64,000 nucleotides of DNA from Pseudomonas asiatica (GTDB lineage Bacteria; Pseudomonadota; Gammaproteobacteria; Pseudomonadales; Pseudomonadaceae), in assembly GCF_009932335.1 (NCBI RefSeq), contig NZ_BLJF01000001.1:1302001-1366000 (forward strand), written 5' to 3'. Both the position numbers and the translations under genes were made by a program. The notes beneath the pieces were generated by a model that was not told where the DNA came from, did not search any database, and saw only the letters and a program-made list of their open reading frames with translations. Positions 28,761 to 41,404 of the stretch are shown here, in pieces; positions within the stretch are counted from its first letter, which is position 1; each line of letters opens with the position of its first letter.

Positions 28761-28776
28761 TGTATTGCAGTGTATC
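28761..28776 (+). promoter_or_regulatory. Tandem TGTATT/TGTATC repeat between two-component and DUF2790 genes
   Basis: TGTATT at 28761 and TGTATC at 28771 have 10-bp phasing. The second copy and its flank (TGTATCTGCC) are identical over ten bases to the second copy in front of the bufferin gene (22924-22933). It lies 70 bp from the response-regulator start and 150 bp from the DUF2790 start. Confidence 0.55.
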
Positions 28777-28910
28777 TGCCATGCGTACAGACACAGGAGG
28801 AAGCACATCACAGCTTCGGGCGACACATACGGGATACCTGGCCGGCGTGAAATGGCTCTCGACCGGGGAGCGCAACTCCCCACCCTCAAGCGTTACACAG
28901 GAGAGATGCC

Positions 28911-29186
28911 ATGAACTTCAATACCTTCGCCCGTGCCAGCCTGCTTGCCGTGCTCAGCTTCGGCGCCATTGCCGTCCAGGCCTCCACCATGCCGATGGAC
29001 GATACCGGGGTCATGCAGTACCGCTATGGTGACCACCTGGATGTGAAGAAAGTGCTGTCGATACAGGATGACCAGAGCGACGCCTGCGGCCTGGTGAACA
29101 CCCGCATGGACTACCTCGACTCCAAGGGCCAGCGGCAGAGCGTGCAGTACCGCACCTATGCCACCGGCGGTTGCCATGAGAATTGA
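28911..29186 (+). CDS. Secreted DUF2790-family protein
   Basis: This 91-residue periplasmic protein has a signal peptide (SLLAVLSFGAIAVQA) and the DUF2790 core VKKVLSIQDDQSDACGLVNTRMDYLDSKG. Two cysteines (DAC, GGC) could form a disulfide. DUF2790 is nearly restricted to pseudomonads and often lies beside metal-responsive regulators. A GGAGAG site precedes the ATG. The stop overlaps the thioredoxin start by eleven bases, so the two are co-translated. The molecular role is unknown. Confidence 0.85.
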   Translation: MNFNTFARASLLAVLSFGAIAVQASTMPMDDTGVMQYRYGDHLDVKKVLSIQDDQSDACGLVNTRMDYLDSKGQRQSVQYRTYATGGCHEN

Positions 29187-29712
29187 TCGCCGCTTGTTGT
29201 TGAAGGTTGGCGGCATTGCCCTGGCGCTGGCCGGCCTGGGTCTGGGCGGGCACCTGATGGCCCGCGACAGCTACGGTGCCATGCCGTCGCTGTCCGGCGC
29301 CAGCCAGTGGCTTAACTCGGCGCCGCTGGATGGCCCCGGGCTCAAGGGCAAGGTGGTGCTGGTGGACTTCTGGACCTGGGACTGCATCAACTGCCGGCGC
29401 AGCCTGCCGCATGTGAACGAATGGGCGCGGCGCTATGCCGACCAGGGCCTGGTGGTGGTCGGCGTGCACACCCCGGAGTACGACTACGAGCACGATGTAG
29501 GCACCTTGCGTGACAAGGTGGCCAGCCTGGGGATCGCTTACCCGGTGGCGGTGGATAACGACTACAAGGTGTGGAATGCCTGGGGCAACCAGTTCTGGCC
29601 GGCACACTACTTTGTCGACCGCAAGGGGCAGGTGCGCCATGTGCACTTTGGCGAGGGGGATTATGGTGGGCAGGAGCAGGTGATACAGGCGTTGCTGGAT
29701 GAGAAAGGGTGA
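29176..29712 (+). CDS. Membrane-anchored thioredoxin-like protein (DipZ C-terminal type)
   Basis: This 178-residue protein has an N-terminal anchor (LLKVGGIALALAGLGLGG) and a periplasmic thioredoxin fold with active site C-I-N-C in VDFWTWDCINCRRSLP, followed by GLVVVGVHTPEYDYEHD, the signature of the DipZ/TlpA-like redoxins. It probably reduces or isomerises disulfides in the periplasm. Start at the ATG at 29176 overlaps DUF2790. Next to a bufferin locus and a ferric-reductase-like protein it could keep copper-binding thiols reduced; this is inference. Confidence 0.88.
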   Translation: MRIDRRLLLKVGGIALALAGLGLGGHLMARDSYGAMPSLSGASQWLNSAPLDGPGLKGKVVLVDFWTWDCINCRRSLPHVNEWARRYADQGLVVVGVHTPEYDYEHDVGTLRDKVASLGIAYPVAVDNDYKVWNAWGNQFWPAHYFVDRKGQVRHVHFGEGDYGGQEQVIQALLDEKG

Positions 29713-29720
29713 GTTGTCTG

Positions 29721-29760
29721 TGTCGGCTTCTTCGCGGGCAAGCCCGCGAAGAAGCCGACA
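29721..29760. terminator. Perfect 19-bp-stem palindrome between convergent genes
   Basis: tgtcggcttcttcgcgggc (29721-29739) pairs perfectly with 29742-29760 across a two-base centre. It contains the REP core GCGGGCAAGCCCGC and lies between the thioredoxin and aroE 3' ends, so it can serve as a bidirectional terminator. Confidence 0.7.
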
Positions 29761-29768
29761 CCTGTCTG

Positions 29769-30617
29769 TCAGGTGAAACTGGCAAAGTGCGCCTGCATCC
29801 GCGCCGCATCCGCCTGGCGCCCGCTGAACAGCTCGAACGCCTTCACCGCCTGGAACACGGCCATGTTGCTGCCATCCAGGGTGCGGCAGCCCAGTGCCCG
29901 GGCGGCGCGCAGCAGTTCGGTCTCCAGCGGGAAGTAGATGATCTCCGCCACCCACAGGCGAGCATGCAGCAGCTCCACCGGCAGCGGCGTGCCCGGCAGC
30001 TTGGCCATGCCCACCGGCGTGGTGTTGACCAGCCCGTCCGCCTCGGCCAGGGCCGTGGCCAGGTCGGTGCCGACCACGGCGCGCCCGGCACCGAAATGGG
30101 CATTCAGGTTGTCCACCAGGGCCTGTGCACGGGCCACGTCCACTTCGAACAGTACCAGCCGCTCGACCCCTTCACCCAGCAGGGCATGGGCCACGGCCGA
30201 ACCTGCGCCACCGGCACCCATCTGCACTACCTGGCGCCGTGCCACATCCGGCAGGCCACGGCGCAAGCCTTCGGCAAAGCCCAGGCAATCGGTGTTATGA
30301 CCCACCCGCTTGCCGTCCTTGAGTACCACGGTGTTCACCGCGCCGATGCCGCGGGCTTCGTCCGACAGTTCGTCGAGCAACGGCAGGATCGCCTGCTTGA
30401 ACGGGTAGGTGATGTTTAGCCCGGTGAAACCGGTGTGCTGGGCAGCGTCGAGCAGGCCGGGCAGGGCGCTGTCGTCCAGTTGCAGCTGGTCGGCATCGAT
30501 CAGCCGGTACAGGTAGCGCAGCGCCTGGGCATCACCTTCGTGTTCGTGCAGGGCAGGGGTGCGCGACAGCTGGATGCCGCGGCCGATCAGGCCGGCGAGG
30601 ATGGCTTGCTGGCTCAT
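29769..30617 (-). CDS. aroE: Shikimate/quinate dehydrogenase, second copy (AroE-like)
   Basis: This 282-residue NAD(P)-dependent enzyme interconverts 3-dehydroshikimate and shikimate (or quinate). Visible are the substrate site ([23 protein letters not shown] with catalytic Lys, GHNTDCLGF with catalytic Asp), the nucleotide loop ([16 protein letters not shown]) and NTTPVGM. The LSRTPALHE variant in place of the usual SLSPxxHN suggests the catabolic AroE-like branch rather than the housekeeping enzyme. It follows aroQ with a four-base overlap (ATGA), so the pair likely serves quinate/shikimate use. Confidence 0.92.
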   Translation of the reverse strand: MSQQAILAGLIGRGIQLSRTPALHEHEGDAQALRYLYRLIDADQLQLDDSALPGLLDAAQHTGFTGLNITYPFKQAILPLLDELSDEARGIGAVNTVVLKDGKRVGHNTDCLGFAEGLRRGLPDVARRQVVQMGAGGAGSAVAHALLGEGVERLVLFEVDVARAQALVDNLNAHFGAGRAVVGTDLATALAEADGLVNTTPVGMAKLPGTPLPVELLHARLWVAEIIYFPLETELLRAARALGCRTLDGSNMAVFQAVKAFELFSGRQADAARMQAHFASFT

Positions 30618-31063
30618 GCGCTGCGCTCCTGCAACATTTCGGCAAAGTGGCTGATGGCCATGCGATAGCCATGGCTGCCCAGGCCGCAGATGACCCCGAC
30701 GGCGATGGACGATATGAACGACAGGTGACGGAACGGTTCGCGCTTGTGCACGTTGGACAGGTGCACTTCGATAACCGGCACTTCGCCGGCCACCAGGGCA
30801 TCGCGGATGGCCACCGAGGTGTGGGTCCAGGCACCGGGGTTGATCACGATGCCGGCGCAGCGGCCACGGGCGGCATGGATCCAGTCGATCAGTTCACCTT
30901 CGTGGTTGGTTTGGCGGAATTCGATTTCCAGGCCGAGGGAATGGGCGGTGTCGGCACAACCCTGGGCCAGGTCGGCGAGGGTTTCGTGGCCGTACTGGGC
31001 AGGCTCGCGGGTGCCCAGCATGTTCAGGTTGGGGCCGTTGAGTACGAGAATAAGGGGCTTCAT
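30614..31063 (-). CDS. aroQ: Type II 3-dehydroquinate dehydratase
   Basis: This 149-residue dodecameric enzyme dehydrates 3-dehydroquinate to 3-dehydroshikimate. Family motifs are [18 protein letters not shown] (catalytic Arg and Tyr), [11 protein letters not shown] and [15 protein letters not shown] (catalytic His). The ATG at 31063 gives the family N-terminus [12 protein letters not shown]; an ATG at 31072 is also in frame and neither has a clear ribosome site. It heads the aroQ-aroE operon, with a TTTAGTC palindrome just upstream as a likely operator. Confidence 0.95.
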   Translation of the reverse strand: MKPLILVLNGPNLNMLGTREPAQYGHETLADLAQGCADTAHSLGLEIEFRQTNHEGELIDWIHAARGRCAGIVINPGAWTHTSVAIRDALVAGEVPVIEVHLSNVHKREPFRHLSFISSIAVGVICGLGSHGYRMAISHFAEMLQERSA

Positions 31064-31118
31064 GACGGGCATCGCTTTGTTGTTGTTGGATGCTTCCTAG
31101 TTTTGTACCGCCTGGTTA

Positions 31119-31139
31119 GTTTAGTCAATTGGACTAAAC
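31119..31139. promoter_or_regulatory. GTTTAGTC-N5-GACTAAAC operator-like palindrome
   Basis: A perfect 8-bp inverted repeat with the AATTG centre lies 56 bp upstream of aroQ, overlapping its likely promoter. The symmetry and A/T centre fit a dimeric GntR- or IclR-type repressor. No such regulator is encoded next to it. Confidence 0.55.
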
Positions 31140-31190
31140 CGCTGTTCCGGGAAAGTGGGCGATTATCGAACCCTCAGCAACTCAGACTGG

Positions 31191-31206
31191 ATTACAAAAT
31201 TGTAAT
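31191..31206. promoter_or_regulatory. ATTACA-AAAT-TGTAAT palindrome upstream of czcC
   Basis: A perfect 6-bp inverted repeat with a 4-base centre lies 73 bp upstream of czcC. TTACA...TGTAA dyads are the kind of site used by CopR/CzcR-type metal response regulators, so this is a candidate metal-responsive operator for the czc operon. Confidence 0.5.
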
Positions 31207-31278
31207 TTTCCCGCCACCGCCCCGATAAGCGCGGCTTTCTACAGTCCCTCGGCAAATCTCGCCGACGAGGACTGTTTC

Positions 31279-32524
31279 GTGCCCATCCCCCGCAAGACCG
31301 CCTTGCTCTGCCTGTTGCTGGCTGGCGCCGGCACTGCCCAGGCCAGCCAGAGCCTGAGCCTGCCCCAGGCGCTAGACGCCGCCTTTGCTCAGAACCCGGA
31401 GCTGGCCGCAGCCGGACGGGAAATCGGCATTGCCGATGGCGAACGGCGCCAGGCCGGGCTGATCCCCAACCCGGAGCTGTCCTGGGAGGTCGAGGACACC
31501 CGCCGTGACACCAGCACCACCACTGTCACCCTCAGCCAACCGCTGGAGTTGGGCGGCAAGCGCGGCGCACGCATCGCCGTGGCCGGTGCTGGCCAGGCCA
31601 TTGCCCTGCTGGACCTGGAACGCCAGCGCAACGGCCTGCGCGCCGATGTGATACAGGCCTTCCACGCGGCCCTGCGCGCACAGACCGCGCTGGATTTGGC
31701 GCAGCAATCGCAGGCGTTGACCGAGCGTGGGCTGCGAGTGGTGCAGGGGCGGGTGACCGCTGGCCAGTCATCGCCCGTCGAGGCCACCCGGGCCCAGGTG
31801 CAGTTGGCCCAGGCCCAGGCTGAAGTGCGCCGTGCGCAAACCCAGCGCAGTGTGGCCTACCAGGCCCTGGCACGGTTGACCGGCAGCCCGCTGGCAAGCT
31901 TCGACCAGTTGCAGGCAGCCAACCTGTCCCCCGGTGATGCACCCAGCGCCGATGCTCTGCTCGACCAGGTCGAGCAAACGGCCGAATGGCGCCTGGCCGC
32001 CGCCCAGGTCGAGCGCGGCGAAGCGTCCCTGGGATCGGAAAAGGCCCTGCGTATTCCCAACCTCACCGTCAGCCTTGGCAGCCAATACAGCCGCGAAGAC
32101 CGCGAGCGGGTCAATGTGGTGGGCCTGTCGATGCCCTTGCCGCTGTTCGACCGCAACCAGGGCAACGTGCTGGCCGCGGCCCGCCGTGCCGACCAGGCGC
32201 GTGACCTGCGCAACGCCGTGGAGCTGCGCCTGCGCAGTGAAACCCGCAGCGCCGTCAGCCAGTGGACCACGGCCATGCAGGAAGTGCAGGCCTATGACCG
32301 CACCATCCTGCCTTCTGCCCAGCAGGCCGTGGACACCGCCACACGCGGTTTCGAAATGGGCAAGTTCGCCTTTCTCGATGTACTCGACGCCCAGCGCACG
32401 CTGATCGAGGCACGCGGGCTGTACCTCGAGGCGCTGGCCTCGGCGACCGACGCGCGGGCACAGGTCGAGCGGATCTATGGCGACCTCGATGAGCTGAGCA
32501 ACAAATTGAACAGCAGGAGCAACA

Positions 32525-32532
<8 letters not shown>
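31279..32532 (+). CDS. czcC: Outer-membrane factor of Czc-type metal efflux
   Basis: This 417-residue TolC-like outer-membrane channel of a tripartite cobalt-zinc-cadmium RND pump has a signal peptide (ALLCLLLAGAGTAQA) and two OEP repeats with long helical hairpins (LALARQTQRS region; LRSETRSAVSQWTTAMQEV). The GTG at 31279 has GAGG nine bases upstream. The stop overlaps czcB by eight bases. An ATTACA/TGTAAT dyad sits upstream. No czcRS or czcD is adjacent, so regulation is from elsewhere. Confidence 0.93.
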
Positions 32533-36887
<4,355 letters not shown>

Positions 36888-36904
36888 GCGTTTTGGGGCT
36901 GCTT

Positions 36905-37012
36905 TGCAGCCCATCGCGACACAAGGCCGCTCCTACAGGGGACCGCATCAGCCGCAAATTGACGCGATCCCTTGTAGGAGCGGCCTTGTGTCGCGATGGG
37001 CCGCAAAGCGGC
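36905..37012. repeat. REP inverted pair
   Basis: cccatcgcgacacaaggccg and its complement ending near 37001 flank about 35 bp between the convergent czcA and transporter genes. Confidence 0.87.
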
Positions 37013-37021
37013 CCCAAATTC

Positions 37022-38359
37022 TCAAACAGTACGACGAGCCCCAGCCCTTGCACCGTCGCCCCCAGCCTCATCATGCAACGAAATCCGCGAAGTCTCCGGC
37101 AACGCCAAACCACCCACCAAAGCCACCAGCGCAATCACCACCAGGTAGAACGCCGGTGCCAGGCTGCTGCCGGTCTGCCCGATCAGCCAGGTCGCCACCA
37201 GCGGCGCAGTGCCGCCAAACAGCGTATAGGCCACGTTGTAGGTAATTGCCGAAGCGGTATAGCGGGTGCGGGTGGGGAAGCTTTCCGACAGCAATGCCGC
37301 CGTGACCACGCCACTGCACAGCGCTCCCACCGCCAGCAGGATCACTCCCAGCAGTGCACCGGGCATCGAGCCGGAACTGGCCAGCCAGTACGCGGGGAAC
37401 ACGCACAGCATCACCCACAGGCAGGTAAAGCCGATGGTCTTGCGTCGCCCCACGCGGTCCGAGAACGCTCCGGCCAGCGGGCAGCCGACTGCGGCGAACA
37501 GCAGGGCCACGGTGGTTACCAGCAGCGATTGCGCGCGGGTCAGGTTGCCGACCAGTTGCAGGTAGGTGGCGAAGTAGGTGGTGAACATGTAGAACGACAG
37601 CGCGGTCAGCGAAATGAAAGCCCCCAGGTTGCGGATAGCCCGGCCATGGTTGCGCAGGGTTTCCTTGAGCGGCGAATGTTCATGCTCCTTGCCTTGGGCG
37701 ATGGCTTCGCGGAACGCCGGTGTTTCTTCCATGCGCCAGCGCAGGTACAGGCCGACCAGCCCCAACGGCGCGGCGATCAGGAACGGAACGCGCCAACCCC
37801 ATGCATTCATCGCCTCGGCCGACAGGCTGGCTTCCAGGCCATAAGCGATCACCGCCGCGCAGGCAAAGGCGGAAAAGGTCGACACCGGCACGAAGCTGCC
37901 ATAGAAGGCGCGCTTGTCGTTGGGCGCGTGCTCCATCAGGTAGGCGCAGGCCCCGGCATACTCGCCACCGGCAGAAAAGCCCTGCAGGCAGCGCGCCAGG
38001 GTCAGCAGCGCGGGGGCTGCCAGGCCGATGCTGGCGTAGGTCGGCAGCAAGCCGATGAGGGTAGTGGAGCCGGCCATCAGCAGGATGGTCAGCGACAGGA
38101 TGCGCTTGCGCCCCAGGCGGTCACCCAGCGCGCCGAACACGATGCCGCCCAGCGGGCGCAGGGCGAAGGCCACGGCGAACACCGCAAAGGTCTTCAGCAA
38201 GGCCACGCTGGCGTCTTCGCTGGCGAAGAACTGGCTGGCGATCAGGGTTGCGAGAAAGCCGTAGACGGCGAAGTCGAACCATTCGACGAAATTGCCGATG
38301 GCCGAGGCGGCGATCACCCGGCGCAGGGTGGCGGGGGATACCTCGTGAGGTGTGGGCAT
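37022..38359 (-). CDS. MFS transporter of the metabolite:H+ symporter (MHS) family
   Basis: This 445-residue twelve-helix permease begins SAIGNFVEWFDFAVYGFLA, the MHS-family opening shared with ProP, ShiA and KgtP, with FGALGDRLGRKRIL in loop 2-3 and ARCLQGFSAGGEYAGACAY in helix 4. Substrates in the family are small carboxylates, betaines or shikimate. The nearby aroQ-aroE pair suggests shikimate/quinate, but czcCBA lies between them. I chose the ATG at 38359 because GGAGAG precedes it; an ATG at 38380 would add seven residues. Confidence 0.9.
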   Translation of the reverse strand: MPTPHEVSPATLRRVIAASAIGNFVEWFDFAVYGFLATLIASQFFASEDASVALLKTFAVFAVAFALRPLGGIVFGALGDRLGRKRILSLTILLMAGSTTLIGLLPTYASIGLAAPALLTLARCLQGFSAGGEYAGACAYLMEHAPNDKRAFYGSFVPVSTFSAFACAAVIAYGLEASLSAEAMNAWGWRVPFLIAAPLGLVGLYLRWRMEETPAFREAIAQGKEHEHSPLKETLRNHGRAIRNLGAFISLTALSFYMFTTYFATYLQLVGNLTRAQSLLVTTVALLFAAVGCPLAGAFSDRVGRRKTIGFTCLWVMLCVFPAYWLASSGSMPGALLGVILLAVGALCSGVVTAALLSESFPTRTRYTASAITYNVAYTLFGGTAPLVATWLIGQTGSSLAPAFYLVVIALVALVGGLALPETSRISLHDEAGGDGARAGARRTV

Positions 38360-38526
38360 GCGAGTGCTCTCCGGTTCCATGGGCAGGCATGATGAAAGTG
38401 GCGCGGTCGGGCCGCGCCATCATTGTTGTGCTTGCCAGTAGATCGCCGGGTGCTGGAGGACGCTTTGTCGAGGGCGACCTCGGGATACCTGATTCAACCG
38501 CGAGCTGTTCGCTTGGCACGGTCCAC

Positions 38527-38643
38527 TGTAGGAGCGGCCTTGTGTCGCGAAAGGGCTGCGCAGCAGCCCCTCGATTGCAGCTTCGCTACTGACATCGCCG
38601 GGGCCGCTCTGCGACCCTTTCGCGACGCAAGGCCGCTCCCACA
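38527..38643. repeat. REP inverted pair in a 329-bp gene-free stretch
   Basis: tgtaggagcggccttgtgtc and its complement at 38625-38643 frame about 75 bp. This is the main content of the 38360-38688 interval between the transporter start and the TonB-receptor 3' end; I see no small gene in the rest. Confidence 0.86.
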
Positions 38644-38688
38644 AGAGCCAATGCAGGCCGGGATGTTCATGCAAGACAGGCCATGCGC

Positions 38689-40839
38689 TCAGAAGCGCAT
38701 GTCCAGCGCCAGTTCGAAGGTGCGCGGCGGCCCCATGTAGTACTGGCTGTTGTAGGCCTGCTTGGCATACACCTCGTCGGTCAGGTTGCGTACCCGACCG
38801 GTGAGCGTGGTGTGTTCATCCAGCCGGTAGCGGGCGAACGCACCGAACAGGGTGTACGCCGGGGCCTTGAGGCTGTTGGCGTTGTCGGCATACACCGAGC
38901 CCACGTAGCGCCCGTCTGCCCCCACCGACCACGCCGGGGTCAGGCTGTAGGTAAGCCACAGGTTGGCGACGTTGGCCGGTACGTTCACCGGTGCGTTGCC
39001 CTTGCGCGACACCGACACGCCGTTGACCGCCTCGTTGAACTCGTCGTACTGCGCATCGACATAGGCATAGTTGGCCTCGGCCAGCAGCTTCGGCGTCACC
39101 TGCAGGCGCCCGGACAGCTCGACGCCGCGGGAGGTCTGCTGCCCTGCCTGGACCGTGAGGTTGGCGTCGTTGGAGTCGCGCACGGCAAAGTCCTTGCGCA
39201 CGATCTGGTACAGCGCCAGCGTGGCCGCACCGCGCCCGTCGAGAAAGTCGAACTTGCTGCCCACTTCCCACTGCTCGCCCTTGGACAGGTCGAACATCCC
39301 GACGTTGGAATAGGTCGCCGCCGCCAGCGAGCCTGCCGGCAGGTCGGCAGAGGTACTGTACTGCGCATAGACGCTGGCGGACGGGGTCAGCGCATACGTC
39401 AGGCCGATACGCCCGGAAAGCGGTTCCCAGCGGCGTTCGAAGAACGCCGGCGAGGTTGGCGTCACCGCGCCGTAGTTGGTCACCTGCATGTCCAGGTAGT
39501 CGTAGCGCAGGGCGGTCAGCAGGGCCAGGCGTTCGGTGAGTTGCAGGCGGTTTTCGGCAAACACCGCGCGGTTGGTCACCTCATGACGGCGTTGCTTGGT
39601 CAGGCCGGCATTCACCCCGGGGATGTCGTCGAAGCTGCCGGGGGCGAAGTGCTCGGCATCGACCACGTCGCTCCAGCTGCTTGAGGTGGGGTAGAGGGTC
39701 TGGCGCATGCGCGAGTACTCCAGCCCCAGCGACCACTGGCTGGCCAGGCCGAACAACTGGTTGTCGTGGCGCAGCTCGATGCGGTCACCCAGCAGGTTCT
39801 GGTCGTGGCGCTGCAGGTAAGGGCTGCTGCGTCGTACCTTGCCATCGCTGGTGTAGCTGTAGCGTTCGAGGTTGCGGTAGTCGCGCTGGGCGTTGTAGTG
39901 GTACAGCGTGTTCTGCACGCTGGTGCTGTCGCTGAGCTGGTAGTCGAGGATCGAGCGTAGCCAGCGTACCCGCTGCTCATAGCGCCCGTCGCCGACGTTG
40001 TAGTTTTCGAAGCGGCGGCTGTTGTCGATCTTCATCGTGCTGCGCCCGGGCAGGATCGGCGAGCCCCAGTAAGGGCTGTCTTCGCGGTCTTCCTGGTATT
40101 CCAGCGCCAGGGTGTGGGTGAGGTTGGGCGTGAGGTCGCTCAGCAACGAAAAAGCCAGGCTGTCTGTGTGCCGTTCGTTGCGGTCGATGTAGCCGTTGCC
40201 CTGCCCGCGGCTGAAGTCCAGGCGCATGAAGTGGCGGGCATCGGCGGGGTTGCTGGCCAGAGCCTGGTTGATGCCGAACGCCACTTCGCTGTCGTCGAAG
40301 CTGCCATGGCGGATACGGCCGTCGATGGTCTGCTGATCGCGGCTGGCCAACTTGGTGATGTAGTTGATCGAGCCGCCGACCGCGCCGGCACCATGCAGGA
40401 ACGACGACGGCCCGCCAATCAATTCGACGCGGTCGAGTACCCAGGCATCCACTGGCCGGGTGGCGCTGCTGTAGCCCAGGTTTATGCCGTTGTACAACTG
40501 GGTGACCTGGTTCTGGGTGAAGCCGCGGTAGGCGACGAAGCCGCCAAAGCCCGGGTTGGCCGAGGCGTTGACGCCGGTCATGGCGTTGATCACGTCCTGG
40601 CTGTCCTTGGCGCCGCGCTCTTCGATCAGGCGGCGGTCCGAGACGCTGACCGAGGCTGGCGTTTCCCGCGCGGTGAGGCCCAGGCGCGAGCCAGTGCGGA
40701 TCGGCTCGTCCAGTTGCACGCCGCTGGCGGCGTCGCGTTCACCGTCGATGGTGGTGGCGCTCAGTTCTACCGGGGCAGCATCCGCCCAGGCAAGGTTGCA
40801 GGTGCCCATGAGGAGCACCAGGGAGGTTTTGCGAAGCAT
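38689..40839 (-). CDS. TonB-dependent outer-membrane receptor
   Basis: This 716-residue 22-strand receptor has a signal peptide (SLVLLMGTCNLAWA) and a plug domain (TGSRLGLTARETPASVSV, DVINAMTGV, VLDRVELIGGPSSFLHGAG, GGSINYITK). A barrel follows, ending in aromatic ELALDMRF. It fits the siderophore-receptor class. The adjoining DUF2946 gene 70 bp upstream, which often accompanies copper-regulated TonB receptors, hints at a copper or copper-complex substrate. Its plug resembles that of the riboswitch-controlled receptor at 50649, suggesting paralogy. Start at 40839 (MLRKTSL). Confidence 0.9.
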   Translation of the reverse strand: MLRKTSLVLLMGTCNLAWADAAPVELSATTIDGERDAASGVQLDEPIRTGSRLGLTARETPASVSVSDRRLIEERGAKDSQDVINAMTGVNASANPGFGGFVAYRGFTQNQVTQLYNGINLGYSSATRPVDAWVLDRVELIGGPSSFLHGAGAVGGSINYITKLASRDQQTIDGRIRHGSFDDSEVAFGINQALASNPADARHFMRLDFSRGQGNGYIDRNERHTDSLAFSLLSDLTPNLTHTLALEYQEDREDSPYWGSPILPGRSTMKIDNSRRFENYNVGDGRYEQRVRWLRSILDYQLSDSTSVQNTLYHYNAQRDYRNLERYSYTSDGKVRRSSPYLQRHDQNLLGDRIELRHDNQLFGLASQWSLGLEYSRMRQTLYPTSSSWSDVVDAEHFAPGSFDDIPGVNAGLTKQRRHEVTNRAVFAENRLQLTERLALLTALRYDYLDMQVTNYGAVTPTSPAFFERRWEPLSGRIGLTYALTPSASVYAQYSTSADLPAGSLAAATYSNVGMFDLSKGEQWEVGSKFDFLDGRGAATLALYQIVRKDFAVRDSNDANLTVQAGQQTSRGVELSGRLQVTPKLLAEANYAYVDAQYDEFNEAVNGVSVSRKGNAPVNVPANVANLWLTYSLTPAWSVGADGRYVGSVYADNANSLKAPAYTLFGAFARYRLDEHTTLTGRVRNLTDEVYAKQAYNSQYYMGPPRTFELALDMRF

Positions 40840-40909
40840 GTTGGTGTGTCTTCCACGCAAAGGTCATGGCTGACCGCGAACGCGCACAGTCAGGCGCGCC
40901 CGGCTGAGG

Positions 40910-41320
40910 TCAGGCGAAATGAGGTACGGCTGCGGGGAAGGTGGCAGGGGAGGCGCGGGGGTTGAGGGCGGGGCGCTGATAACGCGGCGGCGGTTGCGCC
41001 CAGCTGCGCACCACGATGGGCGAGGTGGCCACGGCTTGCGCCGGGGTGAACGACCAGCCGCTGCTGCTGAGCGGCACGGCCAGGCCGAACGAGGAGCACA
41101 CCGGGCAATCGAGCTGGGCCATGTGCTGGTCGCCGCCAGCGCCTTCCAGGTCGATGGCTACGCCGTGTTCGCTGTTGATCGAGCAGAAACCGCCTTCCAG
41201 GCCGGCCAGGCGCAGGCCACCCATCTGGCCATGGTGCAGGCCACACAGAACCAGGCTGAACAGGACGCTGGCGTAGAGCGTCCAGGCGGTCAGCGTGCGG
41301 GTGTGCCGGGTGGTTTTCAT
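40910..41320 (-). CDS. DUF2946-family protein
   Basis: This 136-residue protein has one N-terminal helix (TAWTLYASVLFSLVLCGLHHG), a central LDCPVCSSFG motif, and a Pro/Arg-rich tail. DUF2946 proteins in pseudomonads carry such CxxC and His residues (LHHGQMGG, GDQHMAQ) and are linked to copper. It likely forms an operon with the downstream TonB receptor. No function is established by sequence alone. Confidence 0.82.
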   Translation of the reverse strand: MKTTRHTRTLTAWTLYASVLFSLVLCGLHHGQMGGLRLAGLEGGFCSINSEHGVAIDLEGAGGDQHMAQLDCPVCSSFGLAVPLSSSGWSFTPAQAVATSPIVVRSWAQPPPRYQRPALNPRASPATFPAAVPHFA

Positions 41321-41404
41321 GGCGGCGAATCTACCACCCGGACGAACGGTCGGGTAGTGCTTCGGCCTTGATATTTTTGCGGCGCTTTGCGCCCCGGGGT
41401 TCTG

